Source: Phytomonospora sp040655735
Lineage (GTDB): Bacteria; Actinomycetota; Actinomycetes; Mycobacteriales; Micromonosporaceae
Assembly: GCF_040655735.1 (NCBI RefSeq)
Contig: NZ_JBFAKK010000004.1
Location: 186,001-250,000, forward strand
Reading direction: 5' to 3'
DNA length: 64,000 nucleotides
Part shown: in pieces, positions 50,108 through 58,314 of the stretch
Layout of the letters: each line of letters begins with the position of its first letter
Numbering within the stretch: position 1 is the stretch's first letter
Notes under the pieces: generated by a model
Seen by the model: the letters and a program-made list of their open reading frames with translations, nothing else
What the model was told of the DNA's origin: nothing
Database searches by the model: none
Position numbers and translations under genes: made by a program

Positions 50108-50596
50108 ATGCCATACGAGGCGGGGTCCGGCAACGTCTACGGTTTGAGCACGACCCGCCTGCGCGGTCGGACGGGCCCGGTCTGGGCGGGGTCGCTCTAC
50201 CTCTGCTGCCTGCTCATGATCGCCGCGGGTCCGGTCGTGCTGGGCGCGGCCGTGGTCGCCCCCGACTCCGAGCGCGTGCCGGACGTCGTCACCGGCGCGG
50301 TTCTGCTGCTCCTGCTGCCCGCGGGCCTGCTGCTGTGGGCGGCGACCGCGCGCGGACGACGGCGCGAACGCCGGCTCGACCGTGTCGGCGTTCCCGCCAC
50401 CGCCGAGATACTCGCCTCGCAGACCGTCGACATCGGGGAGCAGGACGGCGTTCGTCTGACATTGCGCGTCACCGGTGACGGTTTCGGCGCCTTCGAGTCG
50501 GTGGTCGAGGTGTCCGCGGAGGATGACCTGACCGTCGGCGCGCTGCTGCCCGCCCTGGTCGACGTCGAGCGGAAGGTGTTCGCGATCCGCGGGTGA
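50108..50596 (+). CDS. Hypothetical membrane protein with C-terminal soluble domain
   Basis: A 162-residue protein. Two hydrophobic helices (SLYLCCLLMIAAGPVVLGAA and TGAVLLLLLPAGLLLWAA) are followed by a basic ARGRRRERRLDRVGVPATAE and a small beta-rich C-terminal domain, so the soluble part lies inside. No recognised family. Weak ribosome-binding site. It is convergent with the AtpF-like gene, its stop 1 bp away. Confidence 0.6.
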   Translation: MPYEAGSGNVYGLSTTRLRGRTGPVWAGSLYLCCLLMIAAGPVVLGAAVVAPDSERVPDVVTGAVLLLLLPAGLLLWAATARGRRRERRLDRVGVPATAEILASQTVDIGEQDGVRLTLRVTGDGFGAFESVVEVSAEDDLTVGALLPALVDVERKVFAIRG

Positions 50597-50597
50597 C

Positions 50598-51122
50598 TCA
50601 CATCTGCACGTCGGCCCCGACCTCGCGCAGGAAGCGTTCGACCGTCCCCCGCTCGCGTGCTTCCTCCACAAGGGACTCGCCGACGATCCGCCCGGCCAGC
50701 TCCACCGACAGCGCCCCGATCTCGGGGCGCAGCTCCGCCAGCACCGCGCGCCTGTCCTCGGCGAGCCGTTCCCGTCCGGCGCTCAACGCCTGTTCGCGCG
50801 CGTCCTCGGCCTCGGTGAGGATCTCGGCCCGCCGCGCGTACGCCTCATCCCGGGCCTCCTCGCGGAAGCGGGCCGCCTCGGCCCGCGCCACGGTGAGTTG
50901 CCGCCGGTACTCGTCCAGTAGGGCCGCGGCCTCCGCCTGTGCGCGGGCGGCTCTTTCGAGGCCGCCGTCGATGGCGTCGGCGCGCGCGTCGAAGGTCGCC
51001 TCCATCTTCGGGAAGACGTACTTCATCAGCACGAAGCACAACACCCCGAAGACGATCAGGGCGACGGCCACTTCGGGCACGTTCGGCTTGAGGATCTTTG
51101 CCGGGTCGGCGGCGAGTAACAC
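50598..51122 (-). CDS. Orphan ATP-synthase subunit b-like protein
   Basis: A 174-residue AtpF-like protein: N-terminal hydrophobic anchor PEVAVALIVFGVLCFVLMKY, then a long charged coiled coil rich in AR/EE heptads (DGGLERAARAQAEAAALLDE, RDEAYARRAEILTEAEDARE) and a C-terminal helix with GRIVGESLVEEA. Homologous to F-type ATP synthase b subunit, which is the peripheral stalk. No other atp genes are around, so it is a paralogue outside the atp operon, or a b-like coiled-coil protein with another role. GTG 51122 follows AGGAGG. Confidence 0.75.
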   Translation of the reverse strand: MLLAADPAKILKPNVPEVAVALIVFGVLCFVLMKYVFPKMEATFDARADAIDGGLERAARAQAEAAALLDEYRRQLTVARAEAARFREEARDEAYARRAEILTEAEDAREQALSAGRERLAEDRRAVLAELRPEIGALSVELAGRIVGESLVEEARERGTVERFLREVGADVQM

Positions 51123-51189
51123 GGGCGGCCTCCTGCGGTGGGAGCCACCACTGTAGACAACCCGCTCGCCGCGCGCCGCCCCTTCGCCC

Positions 51190-52254
51190 TCAGATCAGCG
51201 GGATGTCCTGCGGCGGACCGACCTTGGCGAGCCAATCGGCGGCCTCGTCCGCGGGCAGGATCCGGTCGAGGGTCAGCGAAGCGGTCATCATCGGATACTT
51301 GCGGTCGTTGTTCCAGGTGCGCGGGTAGCCGGGCGGGTCGAGGACGACAACGCGGCGGTCCTCGAACAGCGGGATGTCGCAGGGCTGCCCCTCGTTCCAG
51401 ATCCACGCGCCGGTGCCGTCGGCGGGGTTGAAGCGGCCCTCGGCGGTGCCGCCGAAGTCCTCGGCGGGCGCGTCGGTTGCCACGGCGGCCCAGTGCGGGT
51501 CGAGGCCGAGGTCGCCGAGCAGGCCCTCCTCCTCCGGGCCGCTGAGGGCGTCGGCGATGAGGGTGTGCAGCTGGAAGTTGTCGCCGAGACCGGTGATGGT
51601 CATCTCGTAGCCGCGTCCGCTCTCGCGGTGCAGGACCAGCAGCCGCTCGCCGTCGAGGACGGTGAGCAGACCCGCGAGCCAGTTGAGGGCGGGCTGGTCC
51701 TCGCTGAGTTCCAGCGCGCCTTCGAGCAGTTCCCCCTTATGGGGGAAGGCGGCGCGGACCTCCGGGCCGAGCTGGAGGATCGAGGTCGCCGGCATCTGCC
51801 AGAGGTTGAGGGTGTCCCAGCCCTCGGCGAGCGCGCGGGCCTCGTCCTCGCCGACCTTGCCGGTCAGTGCGGTGACGAGCGCGTCGTACTCCTCGACGCT
51901 GCTCTCCTCGCTCGGCAGCGGTCCGGGTTCGCCCATGGTGCGCCAGGTCTTGCGGAGCAGCCGGGCGCGGCGCAGTGCTTCGCGCAGGCCGTCGGCGATG
52001 GGCGTGACCAGCGGCGCGGGGTCTCCACCGCGTTCGGCGAAGGCGCCGCACATCAGCGCGAGCTGGCTGCCCATGCCGATGTGGAGGCTGCCGAGAATGG
52101 CCGCGCAGCGCGGGAGGACCGCGGTGAGTTCGGCGGCCGGGGCCTGCTGTCCGGCGTTCCACAGCAGGCCCATGGCCTGTCCGAAGGCGTCGATGTCGCG
52201 CTCGGCGATCGCCGCTTCGAGTTCGGCGCACGCGTTGTCGAGGTCTGAGGTCAC
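51190..52254 (-). CDS. Hypothetical protein, large soluble
   Basis: A 354-residue acidic soluble protein, mostly helical in the N-terminal half and beta-rich in the C-terminal half (WIWNEGQPCDIPLFEDRRVV, PRTWNNDRKYPMMTASLTLD). I do not recognise its family. GTG start with no good ribosome-binding site. It lies 22 bp downstream of the GH13 stop on the same strand, so it may be the last gene of the GH13/ROK transcript. Confidence 0.6.
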   Translation of the reverse strand: MTSDLDNACAELEAAIAERDIDAFGQAMGLLWNAGQQAPAAELTAVLPRCAAILGSLHIGMGSQLALMCGAFAERGGDPAPLVTPIADGLREALRRARLLRKTWRTMGEPGPLPSEESSVEEYDALVTALTGKVGEDEARALAEGWDTLNLWQMPATSILQLGPEVRAAFPHKGELLEGALELSEDQPALNWLAGLLTVLDGERLLVLHRESGRGYEMTITGLGDNFQLHTLIADALSGPEEEGLLGDLGLDPHWAAVATDAPAEDFGGTAEGRFNPADGTGAWIWNEGQPCDIPLFEDRRVVVLDPPGYPRTWNNDRKYPMMTASLTLDRILPADEAADWLAKVGPPQDIPLI

Positions 52255-52276
52255 CGACGGATGGTAGCCGCCGGAC

Positions 52277-53869
52277 TCAGCCCGACAGCTCGAAGACGCC
52301 GTAACCGAAGCCGGCGGCCTCGATGCGGCCGTCCGCGACGGAGACGCCGTCGACCTCGACGGGTGCCGCCTCGCGCGCGAGGGCCGGCGTCTCGATCGAG
52401 GCGGCCTCGCGTCCGGGGTTCACCACCACGAGGAAGCGCCCGCCGCGCACGTAGGCGAAGGGGTAGCCCGTCGACAGGACCTCGACCTCACCGCTCGGGC
52501 CGAGTTCCGGGTTGGCCTTCCGCAGCGCGATGAGCCGTCGGACCAGGTGCAGGACCGAGCCCTCGTCGGCGCGCTGCGCGGCGACGGTGGGACGGTCGGG
52601 CGCCGGGTCGAGGGCCAGGTAGAGCGCGTCGGGGTCGGCGGTGGAGAAGCCGGCATTGGGACGGTCGTCCCACTGCATCGGGGTGCGGCAGCCCGCGCGG
52701 TTGTGGTGGGGGCCGAGGGCGCTGCCTTCGTGGACGGGCATGCCGGGGACGTAGCGCATGCCGATCTCGTCGCCGTAGTAGATGGCGGGAAGGGTCTGCC
52801 AGGTCAGCAGGAAGGTGAAGGCCCCGCCGAGCTGCTCGGCGGTGCGCGGCCCGCAGGCGAGGCGGGAGAAGTCGTGGTTCGACGAGGGCAGCGAGCTGAA
52901 ACCGCTGTCGCCGATGGTGTCGTTGGCGTGCCGCCAGGCGTCGAGGAAGGTCGTCATCGACCCCTTGGCCTCGGCGTCGAAGTAGCAGTCCTGGGGGCCG
53001 CCCCATGTCTCCTTGCGCGTGCCGGTGTTGTTGTTCCACAGCGAACGCAGGGGGAGGCCGTCGGTGAGTCCGCCGAAGTGCAGGAAGAAGTCGGCGTGGA
53101 AACCGGCCGGCACCGAGACGGCCGGGTCGCTCCATTCGGCGATGATGACCGCCTCGGGATGGGCGGTGTCCAGCCAGGCGCGCAGTTCGCGCCAGACCTT
53201 GCCGGTCTCGACGCGGTCGGCGTCGTCCTTGACGAGCGAGTGGGCCATGTCGACGCGGAAGCCGGACACGCCTCGGCTCAGCCAGTAGTCCATCGCGTCG
53301 CGCAGCGCCCGGCGGTTGGCGCGGGGACCCTCGGCGTCGACCGGCTGGCGCCACGGCTCGTCGGGGTGCGTGCGTGCGTAGCCGAAGTTGAGCGCGGGCT
53401 GGCTGTCGAAGAAGTTCGGCAGGTAGAAGCCCTCGCGGGTACCGGGGGAGGCGACGAAGCCGGGCGCCTGCCGGTCGGCCCAGATGTAGCGGTGGTCGCC
53501 GGGATCGGCCGCGGAGCGCACGAACCAGGGATGCTCGTCGGAGGTGTGCCCGGCGACCAGATCGAGCAGGACCCGGATGCCGCGTTCGCGGGCCGCTTCG
53601 ACCAGCGCCACGAGATCGGCCTCGGTGCCGTAGCGCGGCGCGATGCGGGTGTAGTCGGCGACGTCGTAGCCGGCGTCGTTGAAGGGCGACACGAAGCACG
53701 GGTTGATCCACATGGTGTCGACGCCGAGCCACGACAGATGGTCGAGGTGGGCGTGGATGCCCGGCAGGTCGCCGATGCCGTCGCCGTTGGAGTCGGCGAA
53801 GCTCTGCGGGTAGATCTGGTACAGCACGGCGTCGGCCAGCCAGGCCGGGACCGGGTGGGGTGCGGTCAC
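52277..53869 (-). CDS. GH13 alpha-glucosidase-type enzyme
   Basis: A cytoplasmic GH13 enzyme of 530 residues. Four conserved regions are readable: DLVAGHTSDEHPW (region I), GFRVDMAHS (nucleophile Asp), VIIAEWS (Glu acid/base) and SSNHDFSRL (Asp transition-state stabiliser). It belongs with oligo-1,6-glucosidase/alpha-glucosidase-like subgroups rather than secreted amylases. GTG at 53869 is preferred for its GAGAGG element; a GTG at 53902 has none. The ROK regulator lies 46 bp upstream on the same strand, so it is likely under its control. Confidence 0.88.
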   Translation of the reverse strand: MTAPHPVPAWLADAVLYQIYPQSFADSNGDGIGDLPGIHAHLDHLSWLGVDTMWINPCFVSPFNDAGYDVADYTRIAPRYGTEADLVALVEAARERGIRVLLDLVAGHTSDEHPWFVRSAADPGDHRYIWADRQAPGFVASPGTREGFYLPNFFDSQPALNFGYARTHPDEPWRQPVDAEGPRANRRALRDAMDYWLSRGVSGFRVDMAHSLVKDDADRVETGKVWRELRAWLDTAHPEAVIIAEWSDPAVSVPAGFHADFFLHFGGLTDGLPLRSLWNNNTGTRKETWGGPQDCYFDAEAKGSMTTFLDAWRHANDTIGDSGFSSLPSSNHDFSRLACGPRTAEQLGGAFTFLLTWQTLPAIYYGDEIGMRYVPGMPVHEGSALGPHHNRAGCRTPMQWDDRPNAGFSTADPDALYLALDPAPDRPTVAAQRADEGSVLHLVRRLIALRKANPELGPSGEVEVLSTGYPFAYVRGGRFLVVVNPGREAASIETPALAREAAPVEVDGVSVADGRIEAAGFGYGVFELSG

Positions 53870-53915
53870 GAGAAGTGCCTCTCTGCTCGGTGTCGTCTTC
53901 ACGTTCGCGTCGTCA

Positions 53916-55082
53916 TCAGTTCAAGGGCCCGGAGACCGCCTCGCCGATCATCAGGCAGGCGGCCCCGCGCGCCCACAGGTCGTCGGTGGCGGGATCGATG
54001 TGCACGGGCCGTTCGGCGGCGTCGGAGAAGGCACGGGCCCGCAGCGCGCCGCTCATCGCCGCGCCGAAGAGGTCGTGGTCGGCGGCGCCCTCCCCGGCGA
54101 GGATGATCAGGTCGAGGTCGAGGAGGTTCACCAGCGCGGCCAGTCCTCGCCCGAGCGCGTCCCCCATCCGGGCGAAGACCTCGACGGCGGCGGGGTTTCC
54201 CGCCCTGGCGAGCGCGGCGGCCGCGCCGATCGACACGGCGGGGACCCCGGCGAGCTCCAGGTCGCGCAGGATCGCCGGCGAGGAGGCGAGCGCTTCGAGG
54301 CAGCCGCGATTGCCGCAGTTGCAGAGCGGGCCGGCCGGATCGAGGGGGAGATGCCCGAGTTCGCCGGCCATGCCGGTGGCGCCGGTGTACATGGCGCCGT
54401 CGAGGAGCAGACCGCAGCCGACTCCCGGCCCGACCGTCACCACCGCGAAGGAGCGGGCCTCGCGCCCGGCGCCGAACCAGCGCTCGGCGACGACCAGCGT
54501 GTTGACGTCGTTGTCCACGACCACGGGCAGGCCCGTCGCCCGCGACAGCGGAGCCGCCACCTCGACCTTGTGCCAGCCGAGCAGCGCCGAGTCCCGGCAC
54601 ACCCCCGCCTCGCGGTCGATGTGCCCGCCGACCCCGACGCCGAGCCCGAGAACCCCTTCGGCGGGGAATTCGGCGAGCAGGCGCCGGGCCAGACCGGCGG
54701 TCGCATCGAGGGCGGTCGCCGGGAGAGTATCGGCCAGCGGCACCTCCGCCCGGCCGACCACCCGCGCCGCCATGTCGGTGACGACCCCCGTGACGTGCGT
54801 CGGCGAGATCTTCACCCCGGCGACCACGTGCCTGCCCGCGTTGACCTCCAGGAACCGGCGCGGCCTGCCGAGGCCGCCTGCCGAAGTCCCCGTCTCACGG
54901 ATGTAGTCGCCCTCGATGAGCGGCGGCAGCAGCCGCGTGACCGTCGACGGCGACAGCCCCAGGCGAGCGGCCACCTCCACCCGCGACACCGGCCCGCCGG
55001 TCAGTACCAGCGCGAAGATCTCGGCCCGGGTGCGCTCGCCGAAGGGACCGGAGGGCACCGGGCGCCGGGCGATTCTCGTCAT
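53916..55082 (-). CDS. ROK family transcriptional regulator
   Basis: A 388-residue ROK repressor. N-terminal winged helix (PVSRVEVAARLGLSPSTVTR) then a sugar-kinase-like domain with DNDVNTLVVAERWFGAG, AGELGHLPLDPAGP and the zinc motif CNCGNRGCLEA. It senses a sugar, most likely glucose/trehalose-type, and represses the GH13 gene downstream. ATG 55082 follows GGAGG. A TTGACA element lies upstream on the minus strand near 55135. Confidence 0.9.
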   Translation of the reverse strand: MTRIARRPVPSGPFGERTRAEIFALVLTGGPVSRVEVAARLGLSPSTVTRLLPPLIEGDYIRETGTSAGGLGRPRRFLEVNAGRHVVAGVKISPTHVTGVVTDMAARVVGRAEVPLADTLPATALDATAGLARRLLAEFPAEGVLGLGVGVGGHIDREAGVCRDSALLGWHKVEVAAPLSRATGLPVVVDNDVNTLVVAERWFGAGREARSFAVVTVGPGVGCGLLLDGAMYTGATGMAGELGHLPLDPAGPLCNCGNRGCLEALASSPAILRDLELAGVPAVSIGAAAALARAGNPAAVEVFARMGDALGRGLAALVNLLDLDLIILAGEGAADHDLFGAAMSGALRARAFSDAAERPVHIDPATDDLWARGAACLMIGEAVSGPLN

Positions 55083-55154
55083 GGCCCCTCCGTCGAAGGT
55101 GATCAAGGCGCAGCCAAGCAGAGTTACTTTCGTGTGTCAAGAAAAGAAGGCGGC

Positions 55155-56822
55155 TCAGTCGACGCCCGGCGTGCTCGTGCCGCTGCGGTGCAGGCGCAGC
55201 CACCGGAACCCCGACGGCCCGATCGGGACCTCGCCCTTCGCCGTGTCGACCGCCTCGTAGCGCCGGTCGGCGAAGATCTCGTCGCAGCCGACCTCCAGCT
55301 CGTCGCCGAGGTGCGCCGTGCGCTCCTCCGCGGCGAGATTGTGCAGCACGACGAGCGAGTGGAACTGGTCGTAGCGCAGGGCGAGGATCCCCGGATCGCC
55401 GGAGTCGAGGATCCGCTGCCTGCCGGTGCCGATCTCGGCGCACTCCCGGCGGTTGGCGGCCAGGCGCCGAAACCAGTTCAGCCGCGAGTCGGGATCCGAC
55501 AGCTGGCTCGCGATGTTGCGCTCGCGGTACCCGTAGTGCCCATCGGGCAGCGCCGGGCGGATCAGTTCGTCCGGCTCGCCGTTGGTGAAGCCGCCGTTGT
55601 CGAGGCCGTTCCACTGCATCAGCGGGCGGTTGTTCAAACGGCCGGGAAGCTCGGGGTGGTCGCCGATGCCGAACTCGTCGCCGTAGAACACCGTCGGGGT
55701 TCCGGGCAGCGAGAACATCAGCGAGAAGGCCAGCCGCACCCGCGCCTCGTCGTCTTCGAGCATCGGCGTCATCCGGCGGCTGATCCCGCGGCCGTAGACG
55801 CGCTGGTCCTCGCGCGGGGCGAAGACCTCGAAGACGGCGTCGCGCTCCTCGTCGGTGTAGTGCAGGTCCAGGTTCAGCTCGTCGTGGTGGCGCAGGAAGG
55901 ACAGGTAGGAGCAGACCGGCGGGGGCGTCGGCCGCTTCCGCAGCTGCCGGGCGATCGGCGCGGCCTCGCCGAGAGCGAGCGACGCCCACATGCCGCCGCA
56001 ACCGGCGAAGTCGAACATCACCCGCATCTCCTCGGCGCCCTCCTCGCCGAAGTAGCTGCCGAGCAGATCGAGCGGCAGGTTCGCCTCCCCGACCAGGATC
56101 GCGTCGCTGCTGCGGCGCGCGATGAAGGAGCGCAGGTCGCGCAGATAGTCGTGCGAGGAGTCCTCGCCGCCGCCCTCCTCGGCGATCTCCTCGACCAGGA
56201 AGGGGACCGAGTCGACGCGGAAACCGTTGACGCCGACGGCGAGCCAGAACCCCAGCACCTTGTACATCTCCGCCCGTACGGCGGGGTTGTTGGTGTTCAG
56301 GTCGGGCATGAAGTCGTGGTAGCGGTGCAGGTAGTACTGGCCCGAGCCCTCGTCATAGGTGTAGGTGCCGCTCTGCTCGCCGGGCAGGACCGGCTCGGGA
56401 GGATCGGCCGGCGGCTCGTCGGACCAGACGTAGTAGTCGCGGTACTTCGAGTCGCGGGAACTGCGGGCGTCGACGAACCAGGGGTGTTCGTCGCTGGTGT
56501 GGTTGAGGGCGATGTCGAGGACGATGCGGATCCCGTTCTGGCGGGCGGCGCGGGTGAAGGCCACGAAGTCGCCGAGGTCGCCCACCCGAGGGTCGACGCT
56601 CAGGTAGTCGCTGGAGTCGTAGCCGTCGTCGCGCCACGGCGACGGGAAGGGCGGCAGCAGCCACAGGCAGGTGACGCCGAGCGCGGCGAGGTAGTCGACT
56701 CCGGCGGCCAGGCCCTTGAAGTCGCCGATCCCGTCACCGTCACCGTCGAGGAATGTCTTGACGTCGACGGCGTAGACGAGCCCGTTCTTCCACCACAGGT
56801 CGGACATGGAGCTTTCAGCCAC
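55155..56822 (-). CDS. GH13 family alpha-amylase/trehalose-synthase-like enzyme
   Basis: A 555-residue cytoplasmic GH13 enzyme starting WWKNGLVYAVDVKTFLDGDG, the style of trehalose-synthase-related GH13_16-type proteins. Conserved regions: LDIALNHTSDEHPW, NGFRVDSVPFL (nucleophile Asp), ILVGEANLP (Glu), FLRHHDELNL (Asp). Lacks the C-terminal maltokinase-like extension of TreS fusions. GTG 56822 has GGGAG upstream and overlaps the preceding LLM gene's end; ATG 56807 is the alternative. Coupled to the LLM flavin enzyme. Confidence 0.85.
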   Translation of the reverse strand: MAESSMSDLWWKNGLVYAVDVKTFLDGDGDGIGDFKGLAAGVDYLAALGVTCLWLLPPFPSPWRDDGYDSSDYLSVDPRVGDLGDFVAFTRAARQNGIRIVLDIALNHTSDEHPWFVDARSSRDSKYRDYYVWSDEPPADPPEPVLPGEQSGTYTYDEGSGQYYLHRYHDFMPDLNTNNPAVRAEMYKVLGFWLAVGVNGFRVDSVPFLVEEIAEEGGGEDSSHDYLRDLRSFIARRSSDAILVGEANLPLDLLGSYFGEEGAEEMRVMFDFAGCGGMWASLALGEAAPIARQLRKRPTPPPVCSYLSFLRHHDELNLDLHYTDEERDAVFEVFAPREDQRVYGRGISRRMTPMLEDDEARVRLAFSLMFSLPGTPTVFYGDEFGIGDHPELPGRLNNRPLMQWNGLDNGGFTNGEPDELIRPALPDGHYGYRERNIASQLSDPDSRLNWFRRLAANRRECAEIGTGRQRILDSGDPGILALRYDQFHSLVVLHNLAAEERTAHLGDELEVGCDEIFADRRYEAVDTAKGEVPIGPSGFRWLRLHRSGTSTPGVD

Positions 56823-57786
56823 GGTCGTCTCCCTTGAAGGCGGGCAGCACTTCCGCGCCGAACGCGTCGATGAAACCGTCCTGGTCGGGTCCCACTTGGT
56901 GGAGCTGCACCTGGTCGGCGCCGAGCCGGACGTAGTCGGCGATGCGCTCGGCGTGGCGGCCGAGGTCGGCGCTGATGGTGATCGCCTCGTGGAGGTCCTC
57001 GGGCCGGACCGTCGTCGCCGCGGCCTCGATGTGCTCGGGCATTTCGAGTTCCATGCACGTCGGGTGCGGGACACCGGCGTTGCGCCACTGCTCGAAGGCG
57101 TACCGTGCGGCGAGTTCGTCGGTCGCCGCCCACGACAGGTGATGCTGCACGGTGACCGGGCCGGTGCCGCCGTTGTCGCGGTAGGCGCCGATGGTGCGCT
57201 CGACCTGCTCGTCGGTGCCGCCGACGGTGATCAGGCCGTCGGCCCACTCGGCCGCCCACTTCGCCGTCGGCGGGGTGACCGCCGCGGCGACCAGCGCAGG
57301 CGGACGCTCGCAGGTGGTGTGGACACGGCCGTTCTTGACGCGGACGTGCCCGTCGTGGTTCACGGTCTCGCCGCGCCACAGGGCGCGGATCACGTCGACG
57401 CACTCGCGCAGCCGCGCGAGGCGGTCGGCCTTCGAGGGCCAAGGGTCGCCGGTGACCTGTTCGTTGGAGGCCTCACCGCTGCCGAGGGCCATCCAGAAGC
57501 GGTCGGGGAACATGTCGGCGAGGGTCACACCGGCCTGGGCGATCACGGCGGGGTGATAGCGCTGGCCGGGGGCGGTCACCACGCCGAAGGGCAGGTCGGT
57601 GGCGTTCATCGCCGCGCCGAGCCAGGCATAGGCGAAACCGACGCCCCGCTGCCCGGGCAGCCAGGGCGTCAGGTGGTCCGAGGACATCGCGGCGGTGAAC
57701 CCGGCGGCCTCGGCGCGGCGGACGTGGGCGAGGAGCTCGCCGGGCGGGAACTGCTCGTGGCTGGCGTGGTAACCGATGAGGGTCAT
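56815..57786 (-). CDS. LLM-class flavin-dependent oxidoreductase
   Basis: A 323-residue TIM-barrel protein of the luciferase-like monooxygenase/F420-dependent class. Typical segments: IGYHASHEQFPPGELLAHVR, AAMSSDHLTPWLPGQRGVGF, RFWMALGSGEASNEQVTGD and GADQVQLHQVGPDQDGFID. The N-terminal HASHEQFPP and the linkage to the adjacent amylase-like gene match a TIGR03885-like subfamily common in actinobacteria, whose substrate is unknown. Its stop overlaps the start of the GH13 gene, and a SnoaL-like gene is 29 bp away. Confidence 0.82.
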   Translation of the reverse strand: MTLIGYHASHEQFPPGELLAHVRRAEAAGFTAAMSSDHLTPWLPGQRGVGFAYAWLGAAMNATDLPFGVVTAPGQRYHPAVIAQAGVTLADMFPDRFWMALGSGEASNEQVTGDPWPSKADRLARLRECVDVIRALWRGETVNHDGHVRVKNGRVHTTCERPPALVAAAVTPPTAKWAAEWADGLITVGGTDEQVERTIGAYRDNGGTGPVTVQHHLSWAATDELAARYAFEQWRNAGVPHPTCMELEMPEHIEAAATTVRPEDLHEAITISADLGRHAERIADYVRLGADQVQLHQVGPDQDGFIDAFGAEVLPAFKGDDRG

Positions 57787-57815
57787 GTTCGCCGGTTACC
57801 CGTCGGCGGCCCCGT

Positions 57816-58178
57816 CTACTCCTTCGGCGTGTGCTGGTGGAAGTACAGCAGCCACTTCCCGTCGCGCTCGATGTAGTGGCTACTCACCAAGGCCGCGTAG
57901 GGTTTCCCGCCCCGCACGGCGCCCACGACGTAGTCGACGACGCCCACGCCGTCGGCCGGCAGGCTGACCGCCAGTTCGGTCAGCGCGTAGGACTCCCACG
58001 GCGGCGCGTCCATTGTGGAGAGGATCTCCTCGCGTCCGGCGAGCCGCATCCCACCGGGGAAGAGCATGACGGCGTCCTCGTGGAGGACGTCGCGGTAGAA
58101 GGCGGTCGCGGTGGAGGCGGTCGACAGGGCCTGCCAGCCGCGCTGCTCCAGGTCGGTCAGTTCCTTCTCGGTGTGCAC
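57816..58178 (-). CDS. SnoaL/NTF2-like protein
   Basis: A 120-residue protein of the NTF2-like/DUF4440 superfamily: helical N terminus (ELTDLEQRGWQAL), DVLHEDAVMLFPGGMRLAGR then curved sheet VVDYVVGAV and YAALVSSHYIERDGKWLLYF. Such domains are small-molecule binding or isomerase-like. GTG at 58178 with GAGAGG upstream chosen over a longer ATG start at 58202. 29 bp from the LLM gene downstream, so it may lead that operon. Confidence 0.72.
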   Translation of the reverse strand: MHTEKELTDLEQRGWQALSTASTATAFYRDVLHEDAVMLFPGGMRLAGREEILSTMDAPPWESYALTELAVSLPADGVGVVDYVVGAVRGGKPYAALVSSHYIERDGKWLLYFHQHTPKE

Positions 58179-58269
58179 ACTCGGTCCTCTCGTCGCCGGC
58201 ACCCATCATCGCGGGCCGGATCGGGGAGGAGTACCCGTTTCGGCGGATCCGGATGTGTGGTGGAGGTCT

Positions 58270-58309
58270 CGACGGCGGCGGGTGGGGGCATCCGCGCCCG
58301 CCGCCGTCG
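58270..58309 (-). terminator. Hairpin after FG-GAP protein
   Basis: CGACGGCGGCGGG (58270-58282) pairs perfectly with CCCGCCGCCGTCG (58297-58309), loop of 14 nt, right after the minus-strand stop at 58315. Confidence 0.75.
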
Positions 58310-58314
58310 CGACA

